The notes under the pieces are model-generated. The model searched no databases. It saw only the letters and a program-made list of their open reading frames with translations, and was not told the DNA's origin. Positions 32,604-41,298 of a DNA stretch of 64,000 bases are shown in pieces. The stretch comes from Streptomyces dengpaensis (GTDB lineage: Bacteria > Actinomycetota > Actinomycetes > Streptomycetales > Streptomycetaceae), in NCBI RefSeq assembly GCF_002946835.1, contig NZ_CP026652.1:6696001-6760000 (forward strand), written 5' to 3'. The translations under genes were made by a program, and so were the position numbers. The first letter of the stretch is position 1. Each line of letters starts with the position of its first letter.

Positions 32604-33062
32604 GCACCGGTGTGAAGTCCCGCGCCCCGATGCTGTGTCGGATTGCGGCTTCGCCGCGGGTCGGCTCCGCCGGGCGGGAAGGACTTACTCCACCGGCGTG
32701 AAGTCCCGCGTCCCGATGCTGTGTCGGATTGCGGCTTCGCCGCGGGTCGGCTCCGCCGGGCGGGAAGGACTTACTCCACCGGTGTGAAGTCCCGCGTCCC
32801 GATGCTGTGTCGGATTGCGGCTTCGCCGCGGGTCGGCTCCGCCGGGCGGGAAGGACTTACTCCACCGGTGTGAAGTCCCGCGTCCCGATGCTGTGTCGGA
32901 TTGCGGCTTCGCCGCGGGTCGGCTCCGCCGGGCGGGAAGGACTTACTCCACCGGTGTGAAGTCCCGCGTCCCGATGCTGTGTCGGATTGCGGCTTCGCCG
33001 CGGGTCGGCTCCGCCGGCCGGGAAGGACTTACTCCACCGGTGTGAAGTCCCGCGCCCCGATG
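32604..33062. repeat. 86-bp tandem repeat array, five full units plus the ectD end
   Basis: The anchor ACCGG recurs at 32606, 32692, 32778, 32864, 32950 and 33036, exactly 86 bp apart, with near-identical units (GTGTGAAGTCCCGCG, GATGCTGTGTCGGATT, GCGGCTTCGCCGC, CCGGGCGGGAAGGACTT). The copy at 33036 is the 3' end of ectD, including its stop, so each unit repeats the last ten or so ectD codons. Each unit holds the short hairpin GCGGC-TTC-GCCGC. The stretch 32521-32603 contains three shorter, degenerate repeats of about 28 nt (CTGCGACGCCCCGGAG-like). Confidence 0.95.
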
Positions 33063-33916
33063 AACTCGGGCCTGCGGACGGGCGCGGCGAACGGCTCCAC
33101 CGGCGCGTTCTCCACGCTGTTGAACACGATGAAGACGTTGCTGCGCGCGAACGGCGTGATGTTGTCGCCTGACCCGTGCATGCAGTTGCAGTCGAACCAG
33201 GTGGCGGAACCGGCCCTGCCCGTGAACAGCTTGATGCCGTGCCGGGCGGCGAAGCGGGTGAGCGCCTCGTCGGAGGGCGTGCCCGCGTCCTGCATCTGCA
33301 GCGACTTCTTGTAGTTGTCCTTCGGGGTGGCCCCCGCACAGCCGAGGAACGTCTTGTGCGACCCCGGCATGATCATGAGGCCGCCGTTGGTGTCGTAGTT
33401 CTCGGTCAGCGCGATCGAGACGGACACCGTCCGCATGTTCGGCAGACCGTCCTCGGCGTGCCAGGTCTCGAAGTCCGAGTGCCAGTAGAAGCCGCTGGCC
33501 CCGAAGCCCGGCTTCACATTGATCCGGGACTGGTGGACGTACACGTCCGAGCCGAGGATCTGCCGGGCCCGCCCGACCACGCGCTCGTCGCGCACGAGAC
33601 GGGCGAAGATCTCGCTGATCCGGTGCACCTCGAAGACGGACCGGATCTCCCGCGACTTCGGCTCCACGATGGACCGCTCGTCTGCGCGGATCGCCGGGTC
33701 GCTGACGAGCCGCTCCAACTCCTGCCGGTACACGGCGACTTCGTCCTCAGCGATGAGCTCCTCGACGGCGAGGAAGCCGTCACGCTCGTACATCTGGAGT
33801 TCGGGCACCGTGATCGGCCCGGGCTCGCCCGGCGCGCTCCAGACGACCGGGTCCTGGCGGGGCAGGGCCACCTCGGTGGCGCCGCGGCTGGGGTAGAGAT
33901 CGGTGACGGTGGTCAT
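33029..33916 (-). CDS. ectD: Ectoine hydroxylase
   Basis: A 295-residue Fe(II)/2-oxoglutarate dioxygenase that converts ectoine to 5-hydroxyectoine. The iron triad is His146 and Asp148 (FYWHSDFETWH) and His247 (CMHGSGDN), with Arg258 (ARSN) for 2-oxoglutarate. The EctD phrase FYWHSDFETWHAEDGLPNMR is intact. ATG 33916 has GAGGAGGT 11 nt upstream. Last gene of the ect operon, 7 bp after ectC. Its last codons (IGARDFTPVE) are part of the tandem repeat array downstream. Confidence 0.96.
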   Translation of the reverse strand: MTTVTDLYPSRGATEVALPRQDPVVWSAPGEPGPITVPELQMYERDGFLAVEELIAEDEVAVYRQELERLVSDPAIRADERSIVEPKSREIRSVFEVHRISEIFARLVRDERVVGRARQILGSDVYVHQSRINVKPGFGASGFYWHSDFETWHAEDGLPNMRTVSVSIALTENYDTNGGLMIMPGSHKTFLGCAGATPKDNYKKSLQMQDAGTPSDEALTRFAARHGIKLFTGRAGSATWFDCNCMHGSGDNITPFARSNVFIVFNSVENAPVEPFAAPVRRPEFIGARDFTPVE

Positions 33917-33923
33917 GGGGGGC

Positions 33924-34358
33924 TCAGACCTCCTCGGGCTCGGTGAGCTGGGGGTCCCCCCAGGCATTCGGCTCTGGGGGAGGGTAGACGCCGTTCTCGT
34001 CGTGGTCCTCCCGTCCGGTCACGGGCGGGTTGAAGACGCACAGGCAGCGGAAGTCCTCCTTGATCCGCATGGTGTGCCTCTCGTGCCCGTCGAGGAGGTA
34101 CATCGTGCCGGGCGTGATCGTGTACTTCTGCCCGGTCTCGTCGTCGGTGAGCTCGGCCTCGCCCTCGACGCACACGACGGCCTCGATGTGGTTCGCGTAC
34201 CACATCGACGTCTCCGTACCCGCGTACAGGACCGTCTCGTGCAGGGAGAAGCCGACCTTCTCCTTGGCGAGGACGATGCGCTTGCTCTCCCAGGTGCCTG
34301 AGGCCGCCTTGACGTGCCGGTCGGTGCCTTCGATGTCCTTGAACGAACGGACTATCAC
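33924..34358 (-). CDS. ectC: L-ectoine synthase
   Basis: A 144-residue cupin that cyclises N-gamma-acetyldiaminobutyrate to ectoine. Cupin motifs [19 protein letters not shown] and [13 protein letters not shown] hold the metal ligands. It is about 11 residues longer than I expect: the usual end VYPLLTEPEEV is here interrupted by [11 protein letters not shown], encoded by a palindrome (CCCCCAG and CTGGGGG, 33957-33980). The insert lies in the C-terminal tail, so activity is probably kept. Confidence 0.95.
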   Translation of the reverse strand: MIVRSFKDIEGTDRHVKAASGTWESKRIVLAKEKVGFSLHETVLYAGTETSMWYANHIEAVVCVEGEAELTDDETGQKYTITPGTMYLLDGHERHTMRIKEDFRCLCVFNPPVTGREDHDENGVYPPPEPNAWGDPQLTEPEEV

Positions 34359-34407
34359 AGTGGTGCAGTACCTCTCTGTGTCGGACGGTGTCTCGTGCGG
34401 CTCTGTG

Positions 34408-35679
34408 TCAGACGGTCTCTCGTACGGCGCGGGCCAGGGTGCGCAGACCCTCGTCGAGCTCGTCGGGGGTGATGGTGAGCGCCGGGAGGAGTTTCACGAC
34501 CTCGCTCTCCGGCCCCGACGTCTCGACGAGCAGCCCGAGCTCGAAGGCGCGCTGCGCGATACGCCCCGCGCGCTCCTTCTCCGTGAACTCGATGCCCCAG
34601 ACGAGCCCTCGCCCCCGGTACTCCTTGACGTCGGCGAGGTTCTCCTCGGTGATCGAGATCAGCGCCTGCTCGATCTGCTCGCCGCGGGCGCGGGTCTGCT
34701 TCTCCATGGCGGAGCCGTCGGCCCAGTACGCCTCCAGTGCGGCGGCGGCCGTGACGAACGCCGGGTTGTTGCCGCGGAAGGTGCCGTTGTGCTCGCCCGG
34801 CTCCCAGATGTCCAGCTCGGGCTTGAACAGGCACAGGGACATCGGAAGGCCGTACCCGCTGATGGACTTGGAGACGGTCACGATGTCGGGCACGATCCCC
34901 GCCTCCTCGAAGGAGAAGAAGGCCCCCGTGCGTCCGCAGCCCATCTGGATGTCGTCGACGATCAGCAGCATGTCGCGCCGCGCGCACAGGTCGGCGAGGG
35001 CGCGCAGCCACTCGGGTCGCGCGACGTTGATGCCGCCCTCGCCCTGCACGGTCTCGACGATGACCGCGGCGGGCTGGTTGAGCCCCGACCCCTGGTCCTC
35101 GAGCAGCCGCTCGAACCAGAGGAAGTCCGGGACCTGCCCGTCGAAGTAGTTGTCGAACGGCATCGGGGTGCCGTGCACGAGCGGAATGCCGGCGCCCGCC
35201 CGCTTGAACGCGTTGCCGGTCACGGCGAGCGCCCCGAGCGACATCCCGTGGAACGCGTTGGTGAAGGACACGATCGCCTCGCGCCCCTTCACCTTGCGCG
35301 CCAGCTTCAGCGCGGACTCGACGGCGTTGGTGCCGGTCGGCCCCGGGAACATGACCTTGTACGGCAGATCGCGCGGCCGCAGGACGAGATTCTGGAAGGA
35401 CTCCAGGAAGGCGCGCTTGGCGGTCGTCGACATGTCGAGCCCGTGGGTGACGCCGTCGCGTTCCAGGTAGTCGATCAGGGCCCGTTTGAGTACGGGGTTG
35501 TTGTGCCCGTAGTTCAGCGATCCCGCGCCGGCGAAGAAGTCGAGGTACGCGTGCCCGTCCTCGTCGTACATCCGGCTGCCCTGCGCCCGGTCGAAGACGG
35601 CGGGCCAGCCACGGCAGTAGCTGCGCACCTCCGACTCCAGGGTCTCGAAGACACTGAGGTCGGGCTGGGTGATCGTCAC
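34408..35679 (-). CDS. ectB: Diaminobutyrate-2-oxoglutarate aminotransferase
   Basis: A 423-residue class III aminotransferase that makes L-2,4-diaminobutyrate from aspartate semialdehyde. PLP-binding phrases [15 protein letters not shown] and [15 protein letters not shown] (Schiff-base Lys) and the ectoine-specific [16 protein letters not shown] are present. GTG start at 35679 with GAGGAG 9 nt upstream; the frame runs far upstream across ectA in a shadow frame. Second gene of ectABCD. Confidence 0.96.
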   Translation of the reverse strand: MTITQPDLSVFETLESEVRSYCRGWPAVFDRAQGSRMYDEDGHAYLDFFAGAGSLNYGHNNPVLKRALIDYLERDGVTHGLDMSTTAKRAFLESFQNLVLRPRDLPYKVMFPGPTGTNAVESALKLARKVKGREAIVSFTNAFHGMSLGALAVTGNAFKRAGAGIPLVHGTPMPFDNYFDGQVPDFLWFERLLEDQGSGLNQPAAVIVETVQGEGGINVARPEWLRALADLCARRDMLLIVDDIQMGCGRTGAFFSFEEAGIVPDIVTVSKSISGYGLPMSLCLFKPELDIWEPGEHNGTFRGNNPAFVTAAAALEAYWADGSAMEKQTRARGEQIEQALISITEENLADVKEYRGRGLVWGIEFTEKERAGRIAQRAFELGLLVETSGPESEVVKLLPALTITPDELDEGLRTLARAVRETV

Positions 35680-35728
35680 AACGAATCGCTCCTCGAAGCG
35701 TGTGTGGGGAGACGGAGATCGGGGGAGG

Positions 35729-36268
35729 TCAGCGGAAGAGGGGGCCGATGCGGTACAGCACTTCGGGGTCGTGTGGTCCGTCGGGGAACTGCGCCGCCTC
35801 GAACAGCACTTCGCGCTCGACGTCCGCGCCGTGGCGTCGCGCGTACGACGTGAACAGGCGCTCGGAGGCGGTGTTGCCCGGCGTGATGGTCGTCTCGACG
35901 ACGGACAGCCCGCGCTCGCCCGCGACCCGCGCGGTGAGTCCGTCGAGCAGCGCCGCGGCGAGCCCGCGCCCGCGGTACGCGCCGTCGACGGCCACCTGCC
36001 ATACGAGCAGGGTGCGCGGGCGCTCGGGCCGGACGTACCCGGTGACGAAACCGACGGGCGCCCCGTCCGCGTCGCGCGCCACCGCCGAGGTGCCGGCGAA
36101 GTCACGGCACCAGAGCAGATAGCTGTACGAGGAGTTCAGGTCGAGGGTTCTGGAGTCCTTGGCGATGCGCCAGAGCACGGCACCGTCCGACACCTCAGGA
36201 CGGTCGATCCGCAGTCCCTCGGGCATTTCCAGGAATTCCGCTTGCAGGTCTGCTTGTGCGGCGGTCAT
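35729..36268 (-). CDS. ectA: Diaminobutyrate acetyltransferase
   Basis: A 179-residue GNAT enzyme that acetylates diaminobutyrate. Typical phrases: LDLNSSYSYLLWCRDFAGTS, VTGYVRPERPRTLLVWQVAV and the acetyl-CoA loop YRGRGLAAALLDGL. ATG 36268 is chosen because the upstream in-frame residues (from 36379) are not family-like. First gene of the osmoprotectant operon; its promoter should lie in the AT-rich region 36269-36600. Confidence 0.95.
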   Translation of the reverse strand: MTAAQADLQAEFLEMPEGLRIDRPEVSDGAVLWRIAKDSRTLDLNSSYSYLLWCRDFAGTSAVARDADGAPVGFVTGYVRPERPRTLLVWQVAVDGAYRGRGLAAALLDGLTARVAGERGLSVVETTITPGNTASERLFTSYARRHGADVEREVLFEAAQFPDGPHDPEVLYRIGPLFR

Positions 36269-36621
36269 GCGGATTGAATTTACCGAGCAAAAGTGCAAAT
36301 TGCATCGCCGCTCGGGGTTACATGCCGCGTCCGTATGTGTTATCGCGCGCCCGCGTATGACCGCGCGAGCGGCTGGCATTAGCTACTGATTCGCCCGGGT
36401 AATAGGGGAGAAAACGGGCGCAGTGTGGAGTGCGTCACAGCCACGAAACGGCCATGAGATCTGCCCGAATTACGTCGGTTGGCGTTCGCGAAATCTTCGC
36501 GTTTAGGTGCAGGGAAAGCGGGCAGAAGAATACGGGAAGCTGCGCTCAATTAATAACAGGATAAGCGTGTGAAATAGCTTCACTATTCAGTCGTGGGCGC
36601 CATTTTCGGCCCGGCCGGCAA
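36269..36621. promoter_or_regulatory. AT-rich upstream region of the ect operon
   Basis: No gene is recognisable. The base composition is much richer in A and T than elsewhere (for example TCAATTAATAACAGGATAAG). Two small palindromes stand out: CGCGAAATCTTCGCG (36487-36501) and GTGAAATAGCTTCAC (36569-36583). The region should contain the ectA promoter and any osmotic-stress elements; I could not fix -10 and -35 boxes. Confidence 0.5.
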
Positions 36622-36699
36622 AAATCAGCCCCTCCGGCGTTTGAGGAGCGGGGTCCGGGGCAGAGCCCCGGGACGGGCAGGGGCGGAGGGGGCGAGAAC
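36622..36699 (+). repeat. Dispersed GC-rich repeat, copy 5
   Basis: AAAATCAGCCCCTCCGGCGT then TTGAGGAGCGGGGTCCGGGG and hairpin GGGGCAGAGCCCCGGG, ending GGGGCGGAGGGGGCGA. Plus orientation. Confidence 0.85.
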
Positions 36700-36890
36700 C
36701 TGCTCGTGCCTCAGCGCGGTCCATCGCCGCAGCGAGCCCCTCACCCTCGATCCGCTCCACACACGCCTCCAGCGCCAGCATCTCCAGCTGTGCCGACGCG
36801 TGCAGCAGCGCCTTTCGGCCGCCGTCGACCCATCGCTCCTTCCAGTCGAGCAGCGACAGGTACGACCGCCGGGGCGCCGCCGGGTCTAGG
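36700..36890 (-). pseudogene. Gene remnant cut by the dispersed repeat
   Basis: On the minus strand, about 60 residues read as ordinary protein (SYLSLLDWKERWVDGGRKAL, then LHASAQLEMLALEACVERIE) with biased codon use, then run directly into the repeat at 36699. There is no start codon before 36781 in that frame and no end of its own. I do not recognise the family. Most likely the remains of an interrupted gene. Confidence 0.35.
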
Positions 36891-36960
36891 CAATCCTTGC
36901 TTCCGGCGCCCCTCTCAGCGGCGACTTCTTAGGCCGGACGGCCACTCAGTCATCGGTTTG

Positions 36961-36990
36961 GTTTGAGGTACTCAAACATCCTCTTATAAT
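36961..36990 (+). promoter_or_regulatory. Promoter with overlapping palindromic operator
   Basis: A perfect -10 TATAAT at 36985-36990 and a -35-like TTGAGG at 36963-36968 are 16 nt apart. The -35 is embedded in the palindrome GTTTGAGGTACTCAAAC (36961-36977, 7-bp arms), as expected for a repressor site. It lies 33 nt before the start of the amino-acid importer operon, with AGGAGGT before the GTG. Confidence 0.75.
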
Positions 36991-37022
36991 CGGAACCCAA
37001 AGTTCCCTCACAGGAGGTCCCC

Positions 37023-37865
37023 GTGAACTCGGTCCTCGGACGCCGGACCCGTATTCTGGCCGCCACCACCGCGACGGCTGGGCTGCTGCTCGTGGCCGGC
37101 TGCTCCTCGGACGACGGGGGTGACAAGGCCACCGCCAACGGGGTCCCCGTGGTCAAGGCGGGCCAGATCACGACCTGCACCCACCTCCCGTACCCGCCCT
37201 TCCAGTCGGAGATCGGCGGCAAGGTGCAGGGCTTCGACGTGTCGCTGATCGACCTGGTCGCGGGCGACCTGGGGGTGAAGCAGGACATCGTCGACACGCC
37301 CTTCGAGAACTTCAAGACGGGCGCGTTCCTCAACTCCCGCCAGTGCGACCTCGCCGCGGCCGGCATGACGATCACCGAGGAGCGCAAGAAGAACGTCGAC
37401 TTCTCGGACCCGTACTTCGACGCCACGCAGGCCGTCCTCGTCGACAAGAAGAGCGGCATCGGCTCCTTCGCCGACCTCAAGGGCAAGAAGGTCGGCGCCC
37501 AGGCGCAGACGACCGGTGAGGAGTACGTGACGAGCAAGGGCCTCGACCCCGTCTCCTTCGAGTCCTCCGACGCCGTCATCAACGGCCTGCGCACCGGCCA
37601 GGTCCAGGCCGTCGTCATCGACTACCCGGTCGTCCAGGGCTGGCTGAAGGACAAGGCCAACGCCGACGCCTTCAAGGTGGTCGACAATCTCAACACCGGT
37701 GAGCAGTACGGCTTCACGGTGAAGAAGGGCAACACCGAGCTCCTCGCCGCCGTCAACAAGGCGATCAAGGAAGCGAAGGCCGACGGCACGTACAAGAAGC
37801 TGTACGAGCAGTGGATCGGCCCCTACGACGAGTCCGCGGCCACCGCCACGCCGTCCGCCTCATGA
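37023..37865 (+). CDS. Polar amino-acid ABC transporter, substrate-binding lipoprotein
   Basis: A 280-residue family 3 binding protein. Lipobox LLVAGC with Cys27; mature phrases THLPYPPFQSEIGGKVQGFDVSLID, AAGMTITEERKKNVDFSDPYF, ADLKGKKVGAQAQTTGEEYV and LLAAVNKAIKEAKADGTYKKLYEQWIG are standard for polar amino acids. GTG start with AGGAGGT. The stop overlaps the permease ATG (ATGA). Exact substrate not known. Confidence 0.92.
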   Translation: MNSVLGRRTRILAATTATAGLLLVAGCSSDDGGDKATANGVPVVKAGQITTCTHLPYPPFQSEIGGKVQGFDVSLIDLVAGDLGVKQDIVDTPFENFKTGAFLNSRQCDLAAAGMTITEERKKNVDFSDPYFDATQAVLVDKKSGIGSFADLKGKKVGAQAQTTGEEYVTSKGLDPVSFESSDAVINGLRTGQVQAVVIDYPVVQGWLKDKANADAFKVVDNLNTGEQYGFTVKKGNTELLAAVNKAIKEAKADGTYKKLYEQWIGPYDESAATATPSAS

Positions 37866-38695
37866 GCGGTGCCGGTACACAAGTCCGGCCCCGCAAGTCC
37901 GGCCTGACCCGGCGTCAGAAGCGCGCGCTGTCGCGCGGCGCGCAGTACGTCGTCTTCGTCGCGGCCGTGATCGCCCTCGCGGTCACGGCCGACTGGGGGA
38001 CGCTGAAGAACCAGTTCGCGCAATGGGACCTGGTTCAGCAGATGTTCCCGGACGTCATCACGATGGCGCTGAAGAACACCGTGCTGTACACGGTGTCCGG
38101 CTTCGTCTTCGGCCTCGTGCTCGGCATGGTCATCGCCCTGATGCGGCTGTCTCCGGTCGGCCCGTACCGCTGGCTGGCCGGCGTCTACATCGAGATCTTC
38201 CGGGGCCTGCCCGCCCTTCTGATCTTCGTCTTCGTGGGTGTCGCCGTGCCGCTGGCGTTCCCGGGTACGGAGATCCCCGGCGGCACCTACGGCAAGGTGG
38301 CGCTCGCGCTCGGCCTGGTCTCGGCGGCGTACATGGCGGAGACGATCCGCGCGGGCATCCAGGCGGTGCCCAAGGGGCAGATGGAGGCGGCCCGTTCGCT
38401 GGGCTTCTCGCATGCGCGGGCCATGGTCTCGATCATCATCCCGCAGGCGTTCCGGATCGTGATCCCGCCGCTCACCAACGAACTCGTCCTCCTCTTCAAG
38501 GACTCCTCGCTGGTGCTGTTCCTCGGTGTCACGCTGGAGGAGCGTGAGCTCACCAAGTTCGGGCGGGACCTGGCGAGCCAGACCGCCAACTCCACACCGA
38601 TCCTGGTCGCGGGCCTGTGCTATCTGCTGGTGACGGTGCCGCTCGGCTTCGTCGTGCGCCGCCTGGAGGCCAAGGCCGGGGAGGCCACCAAGTGA
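37862..38695 (+). CDS. Amino-acid ABC transporter permease
   Basis: A 277-residue HisM/GlnP-type permease. Membrane segments follow an Arg/Lys-rich N-terminus; EAA loop is [20 protein letters not shown], preceded by [10 protein letters not shown]. The single permease gene implies a homodimer. Starts in ATGA overlap with the binding protein and ends in GTGA overlap with the ATPase. Confidence 0.92.
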   Translation: MSGAGTQVRPRKSGLTRRQKRALSRGAQYVVFVAAVIALAVTADWGTLKNQFAQWDLVQQMFPDVITMALKNTVLYTVSGFVFGLVLGMVIALMRLSPVGPYRWLAGVYIEIFRGLPALLIFVFVGVAVPLAFPGTEIPGGTYGKVALALGLVSAAYMAETIRAGIQAVPKGQMEAARSLGFSHARAMVSIIIPQAFRIVIPPLTNELVLLFKDSSLVLFLGVTLEERELTKFGRDLASQTANSTPILVAGLCYLLVTVPLGFVVRRLEAKAGEATK

Positions 38696-39504
38696 CTACG
38701 TCCCAGACGCCCGAGATCCAGGTCAAGGACCTGTACAAGTCCTTCGGCGACAACGAGGTCCTGCGCGGTATCGACCTGGAAGTCAAGCAGGGCGAAGTCG
38801 TCTGCGTCATCGGCCCCTCGGGGTCCGGCAAGTCGACCCTGCTGCGCTGTGTGAACCTCCTCGAAGAGCCCACCAAGGGCCAGGTCTTCGTCGGCGGTAC
38901 GGAGGTCACGCACCCCGACGTCGACATCGACGCCGTACGCCGCCGCATCGGCATGGTCTTCCAGCAGTTCAACCTCTTCCCGCACCTGTCGGTGACCGAC
39001 AACCTCACGCTGCCGCAGCGGCGGGTGCTGAACCGGGACAAGGCGGAGGCGGCCAAGGTCGCCGCGGAGAACCTGGAGCGCGTGGGCCTGTCCGAGAAGG
39101 CCGGGGCGTACCCCTCGTCCCTCTCCGGCGGCCAGCAGCAGCGCGTCGCCATCGCCCGCGCGCTCGCCATGGGTCCCGAGGTGATGCTCTTCGACGAGCC
39201 GACCTCGGCGCTCGACCCCGAGCTCGTCGGCGATGTCCTCGCCGTCATGCGCATGCTCGCCAACGAGGGCATGACCATGATGGTCGTCACCCACGAGATG
39301 ACCTTCGCGCGCGAGGTCGCCGACCGGGTCGTCTTCATGGACGGCGGCGTGATCGTCGAGGACGGCACCCCCGCACAGGTCATCGGCAACCCGAGCCACG
39401 AGCGCACCCGCCACTTCCTGTCCCGCCTCCTGGACCCGGCGATGGCGGACGTGGAGGAGGAGACTTCGGACCAGGTGGGCAAGTCCGAGGAGCGGCCGAA
39501 CTAA
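38692..39504 (+). CDS. Amino-acid ABC transporter, ATP-binding protein
   Basis: A 270-residue GlnQ/HisP-like ATPase: Walker [10 protein letters not shown] (residues 41-49), Q loop FQQFNLFPH, signature LSGGQQQR, Walker [15 protein letters not shown] and switch His in VVTHEM. GTG start overlapping the permease stop. Third gene of the importer operon. Confidence 0.94.
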   Translation: MTTSQTPEIQVKDLYKSFGDNEVLRGIDLEVKQGEVVCVIGPSGSGKSTLLRCVNLLEEPTKGQVFVGGTEVTHPDVDIDAVRRRIGMVFQQFNLFPHLSVTDNLTLPQRRVLNRDKAEAAKVAAENLERVGLSEKAGAYPSSLSGGQQQRVAIARALAMGPEVMLFDEPTSALDPELVGDVLAVMRMLANEGMTMMVVTHEMTFAREVADRVVFMDGGVIVEDGTPAQVIGNPSHERTRHFLSRLLDPAMADVEEETSDQVGKSEERPN

Positions 39505-39514
39505 GGTTCAGTCC

Positions 39515-40606
39515 ATGAGCGATCACGCGGTGCTTCACGTGAAGGGGCGGGTGCTCGTCGGGCCGGACGAGGTCCGCGACGAGTTGTGGGTCGTCGACGG
39601 CCGGATCTCCTACGACCGTCCCGTCGACGCCCGCGACATCCGTACGGTCCAGGGGTGGGCGCTGCCCGGCCTCGTCGACGCGCACTGCCATGTCGGGCTC
39701 GACACCCACGGCCCGGTCCCGGAGGACGTCGCCGAGAAGCAGGCGCTCACCGACCGCGAGGCGGGCACCCTCCTCATCCGGGACGCGGGATCGCCGTCCG
39801 ACACCCGCTGGATCGACGACCGCGACGACCTCCCGAAGATCGTCCGCGCGGGCCGCCACATCGCCCGTACCCGCCGCTACATCCGCAACTACGCGCACGA
39901 GATCGAGCCGGAGGACCTGGTCGCGTACGTCGCCCAGGAGGCCCGGCGCGGCGACGGCTGGGTCAAGCTGGTGGGTGACTGGCTCGACCGCGACACGGGC
40001 GACCTCGGCGCCTGCTGGCCGCGCGAGGCCGTGGAGGCGGCGATCGCCGAAGCACACCGCCTGGGTGCCCGGGTGACCGCGCACTGCTTCGCGGCGGATT
40101 CGCTGCAGGACCTCGTCGAGGCGGGCATCGACTGCATCGAGCACGCGACGGGCCTGACGGAGGACACCATCCCGCTGTTCGCCGAGCGCCAGGTCGCGAT
40201 CGTCCCCACGCTCGTGAACATCGCGACCTTCCCACAGCTCGCGGCCGGTGGGGACGAGAAGTTCCCGCGCTGGTCGGCGCACATGCGCCGGCTGCACGAG
40301 CGGCGCTACGACACCGTGCGCGCCGCGTACGACGCCGGAATCCCCGTGTACGTCGGCACCGACGCGGGCGGCTCCCTCGCGCACGGGCTCGTCGCGGGCG
40401 AGGTCGCCGAACTCGTCACCGCGGGCATCCCACCGGTCGAGGCGCTGTCCGCGACGGCCTGGGGTGCGCGGTGGTGGCTGGGGCGGCCGGGCCTGGACGA
40501 GGGGGCGCCCGCGGACCTCGTGGTGTACGAGGCGGATCCGCGGGCGGACGTAGGGGTGCTCGCGGCTCCCCGCCGCGTGGTGCTGAACGGGCGGGTCGTC
40601 GGCTAG
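39515..40606 (+). CDS. Amidohydrolase-family protein
   Basis: A 363-residue metal hydrolase of the amidohydrolase superfamily, with HxH after strand 1 (DAHCHVG), conserved Lys or His positions (WVKLVGDW, TAHCFA, CIEHATGL) and the terminal Asp in YVGTDAGG. It is similar to imidazolonepropionase and other cyclic amide hydrolases, substrate unknown. It begins 10 nt after the ATPase gene, so it is in the importer operon and may process the imported compound. Confidence 0.85.
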   Translation: MSDHAVLHVKGRVLVGPDEVRDELWVVDGRISYDRPVDARDIRTVQGWALPGLVDAHCHVGLDTHGPVPEDVAEKQALTDREAGTLLIRDAGSPSDTRWIDDRDDLPKIVRAGRHIARTRRYIRNYAHEIEPEDLVAYVAQEARRGDGWVKLVGDWLDRDTGDLGACWPREAVEAAIAEAHRLGARVTAHCFAADSLQDLVEAGIDCIEHATGLTEDTIPLFAERQVAIVPTLVNIATFPQLAAGGDEKFPRWSAHMRRLHERRYDTVRAAYDAGIPVYVGTDAGGSLAHGLVAGEVAELVTAGIPPVEALSATAWGARWWLGRPGLDEGAPADLVVYEADPRADVGVLAAPRRVVLNGRVVG

Positions 40607-40629
40607 AAGGCCGATGAAGATCTTGGTGA

Positions 40630-40660
40630 GGGGCTGTGCGGCCGTCAGGCGGACAGCCCC
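40630..40660 (+). terminator. Hairpin terminator after the importer operon
   Basis: GGGGCTGT (40630-40637) pairs with ACAGCCCC (40653-40660), with further weak pairing inside. Confidence 0.65.
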
Positions 40661-40665
40661 TGCGG

Positions 40666-40935
40666 TCATGCGCTGGCCGGTGCGAGGTGCCAGGTGCCAC
40701 TGGTGTGGGTGAGTCCGAGGTTGATCAGTCGGCGGAGGTTGAGGGCGGCGGCTCGGGTGTGGAGCCAGGTGTCGTTCTTGATGGTGCCGCGGTAGCGCAG
40801 GCGCCGGTTGCCGTGGTGGACGAGCCAGGCGACGGCGCGTTCGACCGGGGGGCGCCAGCGGCGGTAGTCAGCCTGCCAGCCGGGGTCGGTGGCGGCCTGG
40901 TGGCGGGCGGCTGTCTGGAGGTCGTGGTGGGGCGC
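40666..40935 (-). pseudogene. C-terminal fragment of an IS5/IS1182-type transposase
   Basis: Reading the minus strand gives HDLQTAARHQAATDPGWQAD, then RRWRPPVERAVAWLVHHGNR, RLRYRGTIKND and TRAAALNLRRLINLGLTH, the C-terminus of DDE transposases of this type including the region around the catalytic Glu (PPVERAVAWL). It ends at its own TGA (40666-40668). The rest of the gene is missing; the joint with other sequence is near 40935. Confidence 0.7.
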
Positions 40936-41131
40936 CCGTGCCAGAGCCGGAACTCGCGTACGCCAGACGTCTCCTGTGCACCGCCATGGCGGCCGACCGG
41001 TGGACGCCCCAGCTCTTCACCCAGGCGTGCAGCTCGTCCCAGCCCTCGCCCGGGGTGTCATCGAGCGACTCGTAGACCTTGCCGCCCACGCGGCACCAGG
41101 GGAAGAAGAGCGCTTCGATCTGGAGGACCAC
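40936..41131 (-). pseudogene. Unidentified gene remnant
   Basis: The frame reads VLQIEALFFPWCRVGGKVYE, then SLDDTPGEGWDELHAWVKSW, like real protein, and breaks off at the transposase fragment. No family recognised. Positions 41132-41298 hold nothing I can identify. Confidence 0.35.
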
Positions 41132-41298
41132 TGAGCCGGCCCGGTTGGTCCGGGTGCCCCGGCCTCGTCGGCAAGGGACTTCGAGCGGCTTCGGGTATCC
41201 GGGCCTTGGCCTCCTGGAGGGACTTCTCGGCGGTCCTCTAGGCCCTGTCGTCGAACTCCTGGAGCGGGTACGGGTCAGGGCTCAGGGCTCGCTCAGGG

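Noticed and set aside
32643..33172. A series of 76-residue open frames on the plus strand
   Set aside because: They are identical frames produced by the 86-bp tandem repeat; the period shifts them, and they have no ribosome sites or protein-like content.
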